Of a stretch of DNA of 64,000 nt, positions 43,851 through 52,725 are shown piece after piece. The DNA comes from Promicromonospora sp. MEB111. Lineage in GTDB: Bacteria > Actinomycetota > Actinomycetes > Actinomycetales > Cellulomonadaceae. The DNA is taken from NCBI RefSeq assembly GCF_030209445.1, contig NZ_JARVSD010000010.1, forward strand, positions 124,001 to 188,000, given 5' to 3'. Both the position numbers and the translations under genes were made by a program. Under the pieces are notes generated by a model. The model did not search any database, was not told the origin of the DNA, and saw nothing but the letters and a program-made list of their open reading frames with translations. How positions within the stretch are numbered: the stretch's first letter is position 1; every line of letters begins with the position of its first letter.

Positions 43851-44891
43851 CGTCTCCGCGAGCCGCGCCTTCTCCGCCGCCACGTCGAAGTCGGCGGGCG
43901 GCCAGCCCAGGTCCAGCGACCGCAGGGCGTCGGTCAGCAGCTCGGTGACGGCCAGGCGGGCGTACCACTTCCGGTCCGCCGGCACCACGTGCCAGGGCGC
44001 GTCCTGCGTGGAGGTGCGGTCCAGCATCTCCTGGTAGGCCGCCAGGTACTGCGGCAGCTTGAGCCGCACGTCGATGTCGCTCGGGTTGTACTTCCAGTGC
44101 TTGTCGGGCCGGTCCAGCCGCTTGGCCAGGCGCTTCTTCTGCTCGTCGGGCGACACGACGAGCGTCACCTTCACGATCGCGGTGCCCGACGCCGCCACCT
44201 CGGTCTCGAACGCGTTCAGCTCGGCGAAGTGCTTGCGCCAGACCCGGACCGGCTCCAGCCGGTCCACCCGGACCACCAGGACCTGCTCGTGGTGCGACCG
44301 GTCGAACACCCCGAGGTGGCCGGGGCGGGGCAGGGCGTTGCGGATGCGCCACAGGTAGTCGTGCTGGCGCTCCTCCTCGGTCGGCACGCCGAACCCGCGG
44401 TGCATCACGCCCTGCGGGTCCACCATGCCCACCACGTGCCGCACGATGCCGCCCTTGCCCGAGGTGTCCAGGCCCTGCAGCACGAGCAGCACGGACCGGT
44501 CACCGCCGGTGCGGCCGTGCGCGAAGAGGCGCTCCTGCAGGTCGGCGAGCTCCTCGCCGCGTGCGGCCATGAGCCGCTCGCCGTCGGCGCGGCTCCCGGC
44601 CCAGCCGGGGGTGGCGGCCTGGTCCAGGGTGCTCAGGTCGGTGCCGCGCACCCACCGCAGCACGTCGGACGCCGGGGTCTCCCACCGGTCACCCGGCTCC
44701 CGCGGAGATGCGGACTTCCCGGAGTCCTTCGGCACGGCTGCCTTGCCCGCGGCGGCCTTGCCCGTGTCAGCCTTGCCCGCGCCACCCTTGTCGACGCTCT
44801 TCGCGCCGCTCCCGGTGCCGCCCTTGCCGGCGCGCTTCCCCGCGCTCTTTCCCGTGGACTTCCCGGTCGACCTGCCTGGCTTCTTCGCCAT
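43848..44891 (-). CDS. PPK2-family polyphosphate kinase with lysine/alanine-rich tail
   Basis: A 347-residue enzyme. The PPK2 core has VLLVLQGLDTSGKGGIVRHV (Walker A), GVPTEEERQHDYLWRIRNAL, FDRSHHEQVLVVRV (Walker B with DRSHHE) and KHWKYNPSDIDVR. It moves phosphate between polyphosphate and nucleotides; the subclass (mono- or diphosphate preference) was not assigned. The first 55 residues are a low-complexity tail of Lys, Gly, Ala and Ser (KSTGKSAGKRAGKGGTGSG and onward), similar in composition to histone H1-like tails. AAGGAGG precedes ATG 44891. Confidence 0.9.
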   Translation of the reverse strand: MAKKPGRSTGKSTGKSAGKRAGKGGTGSGAKSVDKGGAGKADTGKAAAGKAAVPKDSGKSASPREPGDRWETPASDVLRWVRGTDLSTLDQAATPGWAGSRADGERLMAARGEELADLQERLFAHGRTGGDRSVLLVLQGLDTSGKGGIVRHVVGMVDPQGVMHRGFGVPTEEERQHDYLWRIRNALPRPGHLGVFDRSHHEQVLVVRVDRLEPVRVWRKHFAELNAFETEVAASGTAIVKVTLVVSPDEQKKRLAKRLDRPDKHWKYNPSDIDVRLKLPQYLAAYQEMLDRTSTQDAPWHVVPADRKWYARLAVTELLTDALRSLDLGWPPADFDVAAEKARLAET

Positions 44892-44947
44892 CGGACGCCT
44901 CCTTCGCGCGACCGGTCGTCGCCGGTCCCCGAACCCAGGTTCGCAGG

Positions 44948-46768
44948 TCAGGTCTCCGCGCGCAGCACGGCCGTCATCCGGGGCGGCACCGTCAGCGTGT
45001 CGCCCACCAGCCGGGTCGCGCCCGGCTCCCACGCGGCGGCCAGCCGGAACGCCCCCGGCAGCGGGGCGCGGCTGGCGCCCTCGGCGGGCCGCAGCAGGCT
45101 CCCGAGCCGCAGCGCGGCCAGGCCGTGCCCCGTGTTGAGCACGAACGCCAGGCTGCCCCGCAGCACCGCGATGACCGAGCGGTCGGCGGTGGACCGGATC
45201 TCCAGGGGGAGGTCCAGCTCGTCGGTGATGGCGAGGCGGATCGCGATCAGGTCGTGCGCCCAGCTCGCGAGCCGCTGCTCGTTGGCGTTGCGCGGCACCA
45301 CGGGCACGTGCACCGTGTCGAGCACCAGCGGGTTGCCCGCGAGGATGACGGTGGCGAGCACGCTGGCCCGGATGTCGACGTCGTCCACGCCCAGCAGCGC
45401 CGTGGCGGGGCTCTCCTCGCCCGCCCACGGCACCGTGAGCTGCGCGGCGGGCAGCCGGGTGATGTCCTCCACCACGCTGGCGCCGGACCGGACCCGGCTG
45501 CGCCGTCCGCCGTTCTGCCGCGTGGCGCGGCGCACCGACGGGTGCACCAGGTCGGCGAGCATCTGCAGCGCCTGGATGTCCTCGGTCTTGCCCGGCCCGG
45601 ACAGGATGCGCAGCAGGATCGTGGTGAGCCGGTCGCTCCGGCCCGGCCCGTCCACCAGCAGGCTGAACCGGCGTTCGAGCTGTTCGCCCAGGCCGACGAC
45701 GTAGTCGGCCAGCTCGCCGAGGAACGGTGTGGGGGAGCGGTCCACGAGCGCGTCGACGTCGAGCACCAGGCCGTCCACGTGGTACTCGCGCAGCCAGTGC
45801 CGCGCGTCGTCCACGAGGAAGTCCCGGGGGCCGCGGCTGCCGCTGCCGTCGAGGTTGATGCGGTCGCCCACGTAGTCGGTCCGCACGGTCGGCGAGGACG
45901 GCACCTTGCCGGCGCGCGTGCCGATCGTGGGGACCTGGCCGGTGCGGAGCTGGATGGGGCCGGTCCGCGGCCGGTCCAGGGGCACCTGGCCGGTCCGGGG
46001 GCGCATGGCCTGCAGCGCGTACTCGCCCGCGTCGCCGACCTCGGTCCGCGCCACGCGCGGGCGGCCGCCGCCGCCCGTCAGGTAGGGGCCGTAGGCCTCC
46101 AGGCCGAGCTCGTCGGCCACGGCCCAGCGGTAGGGGATGTCCAGCACGACGGCGAGCCCCGCGGCGTGCGCGGCGTCGACGAAGCGCTGGAGTGCCCGCG
46201 GGCCGCCGTACGGCTCGTGCACGGAGTACAGGCGCACGCCGCGGGCGGGGCCGAGCGCGGGGTCGAACGCCGCGACCGGCGCGAGCTCGACGCCGTGGAC
46301 CCCGAGGCCGGCGATCGTGGGCAGCAGCTCCGCGGCGGCGTCCAGGGTGCCCGCGGGGGTGAAGGTCTCGATGTCCACGTGCATGAGCACGCTCGTGGAC
46401 AGGTCCGGCGGGGACCACGTGCCGTCGGTCCACTCGAAGGCCGGGTCGAAGACGCGGGTCGGCCCGTGGATGCCCTGCGGCAGCCACACGCTGCGCGGGT
46501 CGGGCAGCAGGGGGCCGCCGTCCACGGAGTAGCCGTAGTCGGTGCCGTGCCCGAGCACGCTGTCGGCGCCCCAGTACCCGGGCTCGCCGGCGCCCACGAG
46601 GCGCAGCGGCATGTGCTCCGGCTCCTCGTACGGGTCGTACGGCACGAGCACCTCGATGATCCGGGCGCGCGGGGCCCACACCACCGGTCTGGGCCCGGGA
46701 ACGGGCATGTCAGGGCCCGGGCGGGGCGGTGGTGTGCTGCCTCCGGTTCCACTCCTCGGTCCGGTCAC
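44948..46768 (-). CDS. TreZ-like GH13 protein lacking catalytic residues (probable pseudoenzyme)
   Basis: The 606-residue protein follows maltooligosyltrehalose trehalohydrolase along its length: CBM48-like VWAPRARIIEVLVP, DYGYSVDGGPLLPDPRSVWL, IETFTPAGTLDAAAELLPTI, VHEPYGGPRALQRFVDAAHA and INLDGSGSRGPRDFLVDDAR. But GH13 region I (normally DVVYNH) reads DIPYRW, region II (GLRLD) reads GLVLD, region III has no AES/E motif, and region IV NHD is absent. Catalysis by the GH13 mechanism is therefore unlikely. GTG 46768 follows TAGGCT by seven bases (leaderless), and that hexamer overlaps the glgX stop. A role as a glucan-binding partner of GlgX is speculative. Confidence 0.75.
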   Translation of the reverse strand: MTGPRSGTGGSTPPPRPGPDMPVPGPRPVVWAPRARIIEVLVPYDPYEEPEHMPLRLVGAGEPGYWGADSVLGHGTDYGYSVDGGPLLPDPRSVWLPQGIHGPTRVFDPAFEWTDGTWSPPDLSTSVLMHVDIETFTPAGTLDAAAELLPTIAGLGVHGVELAPVAAFDPALGPARGVRLYSVHEPYGGPRALQRFVDAAHAAGLAVVLDIPYRWAVADELGLEAYGPYLTGGGGRPRVARTEVGDAGEYALQAMRPRTGQVPLDRPRTGPIQLRTGQVPTIGTRAGKVPSSPTVRTDYVGDRINLDGSGSRGPRDFLVDDARHWLREYHVDGLVLDVDALVDRSPTPFLGELADYVVGLGEQLERRFSLLVDGPGRSDRLTTILLRILSGPGKTEDIQALQMLADLVHPSVRRATRQNGGRRSRVRSGASVVEDITRLPAAQLTVPWAGEESPATALLGVDDVDIRASVLATVILAGNPLVLDTVHVPVVPRNANEQRLASWAHDLIAIRLAITDELDLPLEIRSTADRSVIAVLRGSLAFVLNTGHGLAALRLGSLLRPAEGASRAPLPGAFRLAAAWEPGATRLVGDTLTVPPRMTAVLRAET

Positions 46769-46778
46769 GGCCGACAGC

Positions 46779-48929
<2,151 letters not shown>

Positions 48930-49069
48930 CGGACGATCATCACACCCCGCAGGGGTACGTGGGGGGAGATCTCGTGGTGGGCGTGCCGTGGTCGTGGAGG
49001 CTTGGCGGGGATTCGAAATACTGTGCCAAGCGGATGCGCCGAACCCCTGGTTCCTGCGAGAATGGGACC

Positions 49070-49315
49070 ATGATCACGGGGGAACCCCAGTCCACCAGTG
49101 ACTCGACCGATTCGGTCCCGACCGATCTCATCGACGAGTCGAACGCCTCCTACGCCCACATCGCGCCGCCGGTCGCCCGGCGCGTCGCCACCCGCCGCGG
49201 CCTGCTCGGCGGCGGTGACGTCTCCAAGGCCCCGCGCAATCTCGCCGGCTGCGAGCTCGACCCGATCTCGGGCGCCTCGAGCGGCGTGTCCTGGGACGAC
49301 CCCGACGAGCTCTGA
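49070..49315 (+). CDS. Small acidic protein of unknown function
   Basis: An 81-residue reading frame with the composition of a real protein: a Ser/Thr/Asp-rich start, the central NASYAHIAPPVARRVATRRG and the end SGASSGVSWDDPDEL. No known domain is recognised and there is no membrane segment. The ATG lies six bases after GAGAAT, possibly an extended -10 (TGCGAGAAT), which would make the mRNA leaderless. Convergent with the next small gene 21 bp away. Confidence 0.6.
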   Translation: MITGEPQSTSDSTDSVPTDLIDESNASYAHIAPPVARRVATRRGLLGGGDVSKAPRNLAGCELDPISGASSGVSWDDPDEL

Positions 49316-49336
49316 CCGCCCCTGAGGGGTGCCGCG

Positions 49337-49612
49337 TCAGCGGGGCAGCCGCGCCGGGTCCACCGGGATGAGGCGCGGCATCCCCGCGGGCGCCACCTCG
49401 CTCAGCGCCAGGTAGCGAGCCTCCGCGCGGTGCAGCCGGATGTGCTCGTCGAGCGACCACTGCGGCCCGTTGGTCAGCGTCATGCCGCAGGCGCAGTCGA
49501 TCTCCTCCCGGTCGCCCGGCAGGTGCCGCACCTGCCCCACGGTGGTGTGGGAGGCGCGGGCGTCCGCCTTGGCGCGGTGCATCACGGCGCTCACGGGAGC
49601 ATGTTCGGTCAC
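49337..49612 (-). CDS. Small protein with a possible CxC-x(n)-HxxxH zinc site
   Basis: A 91-residue protein. Its centre reads EIDCACGMTLTNGPQWSLDE then HIRLHRAEA, i.e. two cysteines and two histidines spaced like a small zinc-binding finger. It could bind nucleic acid or metal, but the family is not recognised. GTG 49612 is six bases after TAGGGT (49619-49624), supporting a leaderless start and a real gene. Confidence 0.6.
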   Translation of the reverse strand: MTEHAPVSAVMHRAKADARASHTTVGQVRHLPGDREEIDCACGMTLTNGPQWSLDEHIRLHRAEARYLALSEVAPAGMPRLIPVDPARLPR

Positions 49613-49643
49613 GCCCCCACCCTAAGCGCCCCCGTCCCGAGCG

Positions 49644-49708
49644 TTGTCGAGTGCCGGGTGTGTGCGGTCCGGAAGGCCTTGGGGCCGCACATACCCGGCA
49701 CTCGACGA
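49644..49708 (-). terminator. Long hairpin downstream of the metB-like gene
   Basis: TCGAGTGCCGGGT-G-TGTGCGG (from 49647) pairs with CCGCACA-T-ACCCGGCACTCGA (to 49705), with flanking G-U pairs extending the stem to roughly 26 bp and an 11-base loop GGAAGGCCTTG. It lies just after the stop of the cystathionine gamma-synthase gene on the minus strand, ahead of the promoter of the small zinc-site gene. Confidence 0.75.
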
Positions 49709-49713
49709 AGGGG

Positions 49714-50877
49714 TCAGATGCGGTCCAGGGCCTGCAGGACGTCGTCGAGGAGGTCCGTCACGTCCTCCAGGCCCACCGACAGGCGGACGATCGACGGCGG
49801 CACCTCGGCCTCCGTGCCCCGCACCGACGCGTGGGTCATCTCGCTCGGGTAGTTGACCAGCGACTCCACGCCGCCGAGCGACTCGGCCAGGAGGAACACC
49901 CTGGTCGACTCGGCGAACGTGCGCGCCGCCGCCTCGCCGCCGGCGAGGTCCAGCGAGATCATGCCGCCGAACCGCGTCATCTGGTGGGCGGCGATCTTGT
50001 GGCCGGGGTGGTCGGGCAGGCCCGGGTACAGCACGCGCGCGACGGCGGGGTGGTGCACCAGGCGCTCGGCGAGGGTCTGGGCCGTCTCGGAGTGCCGCTG
50101 CATGCGCACCGACAGCGTCTTGATGCCGCGCGTGGTGAGGAACGCGTCGAACGGGCTGGAGACCGCGCCCGCGGCGAACTGCACGTAGTGCACCTGCTCG
50201 GCGAGCTCGTCGGCCCCGTCCTTCACGACGACGGCGCCGCCGACGACGTCCGAGTGCCCGCCGAGGTACTTGGTCGTGGAGTGCACCACGACGTCGGCGC
50301 CGAGGTCGAGGGGGCGCTGCAGGGCGGGGGAGGCGAACGTGTTGTCGACCACCAGGAGCAGGCCGTTCTCGTGCGCGAGCTCGGCCAGCGCGGGGATGTC
50401 GCTGATCTTCATCAGCGGGTTCGACGGCGTCTCGACCCACAGCACCTTGGACTCCGGCCGGATCGCGGCGCGCACGGCGTCGAGGTCGGCCGTGTCCACG
50501 GTCGTGTGCGCCACGCCGGCGCGGCCGTGGACGGTGCGGATCAGGCGGTGCGTGCCGCCGTAGACGTCGTTCGGCACGAGCACGTGGTCCCCGGGGGCGA
50601 CCACGGCGCGCAGGAGCGCGTCCTCGGCGGCCAGGCCGGAGGCGAACGAGATGCCGTGCGCGCCGCCCTCGATCGCCGCGAGCTGCTCCTCCAGGGCCGT
50701 GCGGGTGGGGTTGCCGCCGCGCGAGTACTCGTACCCGCCGCGCAGCCCCCCGATGCCGTCCTGGGCGTAGGTGGAGGTGACGTGGATCGCGGGGATCGCG
50801 TCGCCGGTGGTCGGGTCGGGGTGCTGCCCCGCGTGGATGGCGAGCGTGTCGAAACGGCTCGGTCGGGCGTCGGTCAT
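49714..50877 (-). CDS. Cystathionine gamma-synthase/lyase-type PLP enzyme
   Basis: A 387-residue Cys/Met-metabolism fold-type I enzyme. The PLP lysine is K203 in HSTTKYLGGHSD; GYEYSRGGNPTRTALEEQLA, YGGTHRL and ETPSNPLMKISDI are also typical. Synthase and lyase differ little in sequence. Together with the upstream cystathionine beta-synthase, a lyase role in reverse transsulfuration (homocysteine to cysteine) is the better reading. ATG 50877 is preceded by GAAGAGAG. It is 31 bp behind cbs, so both are probably under the poly-cysteine leader. Confidence 0.88.
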   Translation of the reverse strand: MTDARPSRFDTLAIHAGQHPDPTTGDAIPAIHVTSTYAQDGIGGLRGGYEYSRGGNPTRTALEEQLAAIEGGAHGISFASGLAAEDALLRAVVAPGDHVLVPNDVYGGTHRLIRTVHGRAGVAHTTVDTADLDAVRAAIRPESKVLWVETPSNPLMKISDIPALAELAHENGLLLVVDNTFASPALQRPLDLGADVVVHSTTKYLGGHSDVVGGAVVVKDGADELAEQVHYVQFAAGAVSSPFDAFLTTRGIKTLSVRMQRHSETAQTLAERLVHHPAVARVLYPGLPDHPGHKIAAHQMTRFGGMISLDLAGGEAAARTFAESTRVFLLAESLGGVESLVNYPSEMTHASVRGTEAEVPPSIVRLSVGLEDVTDLLDDVLQALDRI

Positions 50878-50908
50878 GGCTGTCTCTCTTCGAAGGTTGC
50901 GTGCGGGG

Positions 50909-52276
50909 TCAGACCGCGAGGTAGTCGAGCAGGTCGGAGCGGGAGACCACGCCGAGGGCCTTGCCGCCGTCGGTCACGAGCAGTGCGGTCTCGTCGGCCA
51001 GGGCCGCGCGCAGCGTCCCGACCGGCTCGTTGACGCCGATGAGCTGCAGGGGCCGGCCGATCAGGCCGCCCACCTCGTCCGACAGGTTCGCCTTGCCGGC
51101 GAACACCCCGTCGAGCAGCTCGTCCTCGTGCACGGCGCCGGCGATCTCGCCGAGCACCACCGGCGGTTCCGCGGTGAGCACGAGCAGCTGGGAGACGCCG
51201 GACCGGGTCATCCGGTCGATCGCCTCCCGCACCGTGTCGGTCTGGTGCACGTAGAGCAGGGGCGGGGTGCGGTCGGCCTTGGCGGCGAGCACGTCCGCGA
51301 CGGTGTGGTCCTCGATGGCGGGCGCGAAGCCGTAGGACCGCATCCAGGTGTCGTTGAAGATCTTGCCGAGGTAGCCGCGGCCGCCGTCGGGCAGCAGGAC
51401 CACCACGACGTCGTCGGCGCTCAGGTCGCGGGCGGCCCGCAGGGCCGCGACCACGGCCATGCCGCTGGAGCCGCCCACGAGGATGCCCTCCTCGCGCGCC
51501 AGCCTCCGCGTCATCGCGAACGACTCGGCGTCGCTGACCGCGATGATCTCGTGCGGCACGCTCGGGTCGTACGCGGACGGCCAGAAGTCCTCGCCCACGC
51601 CCTCGACCAGGTAGGGGCGGCCGGTGCCGCCCGAGTAGACCGAGCCCTCGGGGTCGGCGCCGACGATGCGTACCGTGTCGCCCGAGACCTCCCGCAGGTA
51701 GCGGCCGGTCCCGGTGATGGTGCCGCCCGTGCCGACGCCGGCGACGAAGTGCGTCACGCGGCCGTCGGTGTCCCGCCAGATCTCCGGACCCGTGGTCTCG
51801 TAGTGCGAGCGCGGGCCGTTCGGGTTGGAGTACTGGTCGGGCTTGAAGGCACCCGGGATCTCGCGCACCAGCCGGTCGCTCACCGAGTAGTACGACTCGG
51901 GGCTGTCGGGCGCCACCGCCGTCGGCGTGACGACGACCTCGGCGCCGTAGGCGGTCAGGACGTTGCGCTTGTCCTCGCCCACCTTGTCGGGCAGCACGAA
52001 GACGCAGCGGTAACCACGCTGCTGCGCCACCAGGGCGAGGCCGACGCCGGTGTTGCCCGACGTGGGCTCCACGATGGTGCCGCCCGGCAGCAGCTTGCCC
52101 TCGCGCTCGGCAGCGTCGATGATCCGGCCCGCGATGCGGTCCTTGGAGGAACCGCCGGGGTTGAGGTACTCGAGCTTGACGAGCACGGTCGCGCTGGTGA
52201 CGCCCTCGGTCACGTGGCTGAGCCGGACCAGGGGGGTGTTGCCGACGAGGTCAACGACAGAATTGACGTACTGCAC
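50909..52276 (-). CDS. cbs: Cystathionine beta-synthase
   Basis: A 455-residue PLP enzyme with the cofactor lysine K45 in LNPGGSSKDRIAGRIID, the EPTSGNTGVGLALVAQQRGY loop, GVGTGGTITGTGRYL and a C-terminal pair of CBS domains (about 325-455). It has no N-terminal heme domain. It condenses serine and homocysteine. The CBS pair may bind an adenosyl effector. GTG 52276 has GGAAGAG seven bases upstream, and this ribosome binding site can pair with a cysteine-rich leader reading frame 60-80 bases upstream (see the uORF). Confidence 0.93.
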   Translation of the reverse strand: MQYVNSVVDLVGNTPLVRLSHVTEGVTSATVLVKLEYLNPGGSSKDRIAGRIIDAAEREGKLLPGGTIVEPTSGNTGVGLALVAQQRGYRCVFVLPDKVGEDKRNVLTAYGAEVVVTPTAVAPDSPESYYSVSDRLVREIPGAFKPDQYSNPNGPRSHYETTGPEIWRDTDGRVTHFVAGVGTGGTITGTGRYLREVSGDTVRIVGADPEGSVYSGGTGRPYLVEGVGEDFWPSAYDPSVPHEIIAVSDAESFAMTRRLAREEGILVGGSSGMAVVAALRAARDLSADDVVVVLLPDGGRGYLGKIFNDTWMRSYGFAPAIEDHTVADVLAAKADRTPPLLYVHQTDTVREAIDRMTRSGVSQLLVLTAEPPVVLGEIAGAVHEDELLDGVFAGKANLSDEVGGLIGRPLQLIGVNEPVGTLRAALADETALLVTDGGKALGVVSRSDLLDYLAV

Positions 52277-52282
52277 CTGTTT

Positions 52283-52363
52283 CTCTTCCTGTTCTGCGCG
52301 TGCGACGGCGCGCGCGGGGGACTGACGGACCGGGGTGGGTGGTCAGTGACAGCAACAGGAGAG
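52283..52363 (-). promoter_or_regulatory. Complementary segments able to sequester the cbs ribosome binding site
   Basis: On the minus strand CTCTCCTGTT (52363-52354), which encodes the Leu-Ser-Cys part of the leader peptide, is complementary to AACAGGAAGAG (52293-52283), the ribosome binding site of cbs, with a single bulged A. A ribosome paused on the following Cys codons would cover the first segment and free the second. This is the expected design for translational control by cysteine supply. Confidence 0.6.
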
Positions 52364-52375
52364 GTGTGCGAGCAC
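52343..52375 (-). CDS. Leaderless poly-cysteine leader peptide (MLAHLSCCCH)
   Basis: Ten codons, GTG to TGA, encode MLAHLSCCCH with three consecutive cysteine codons (TGT TGC TGT). A TACAGT hexamer at 52382-52387 ends six bases before the GTG, so the peptide would be read from the very 5' end of the mRNA. Leaderless poly-cysteine uORFs acting as cysteine-responsive attenuators are described in mycobacteria. Position directly ahead of a cystathionine beta-synthase/gamma-lyase-type pair makes biological sense. It is too short for normal gene callers. Confidence 0.75.
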   Translation of the reverse strand: MLAHLSCCCH

Positions 52376-52381
52376 GCCGCA

Positions 52382-52387
52382 ACTGTA
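52382..52387 (-). promoter_or_regulatory. -10 hexamer of the cbs operon leader
   Basis: TACAGT on the minus strand, six bases ahead of the leader-peptide GTG. It sits just after the DUF2277 stop (52402). No convincing -35 element is visible. Confidence 0.6.
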
Positions 52388-52401
52388 GCGGTGCGAGCCG
52401 C

Positions 52402-52725
52402 TCAGTGCGAGTGCGCGATGCCCAGCTCGTGCATCCGCTCATGCTCCTCACGTTCCTTGATGCGCTGCGCGATGCGCGCCTGGACCTCCGCCCGGCGCAG
52501 CGGCGGCACGGTCTTGGGCGGCTGACGGCGTTCGGGCAGCTCGTCGAGCAGACGCGTCACGATGTCCGCGATCTCTGCCGTGGCCCGCTCCACCGGGTCC
52601 CGGGTGGCGTCGCTCACCTTCGTCACGCCCGTGACCTTGCGCACGAACTGCAGCGCGGCGGCGGTGATCTCCTCGTCGGTCGCGGCCGGTTCGAGGCCGC
52701 GCAGCGTGGTGATGTTTCGGCACAT
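52402..52725 (-). CDS. DUF2277 family protein
   Basis: A 107-residue protein with the clear family start MCRNITTLRGLEPAATDEEI then AALQFVRKVTGVTKVSDATR, a helical middle and a basic C-terminus ending GIAHSH. The function is unknown; the conserved CRNI near the N-terminus is the most striking feature. ATG 52725 lies six bases after TACCGT (52732-52737), a leaderless start located inside the 3' part of the overlapping MFS reading frame. Confidence 0.88.
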   Translation of the reverse strand: MCRNITTLRGLEPAATDEEITAAALQFVRKVTGVTKVSDATRDPVERATAEIADIVTRLLDELPERRQPPKTVPPLRRAEVQARIAQRIKEREEHERMHELGIAHSH

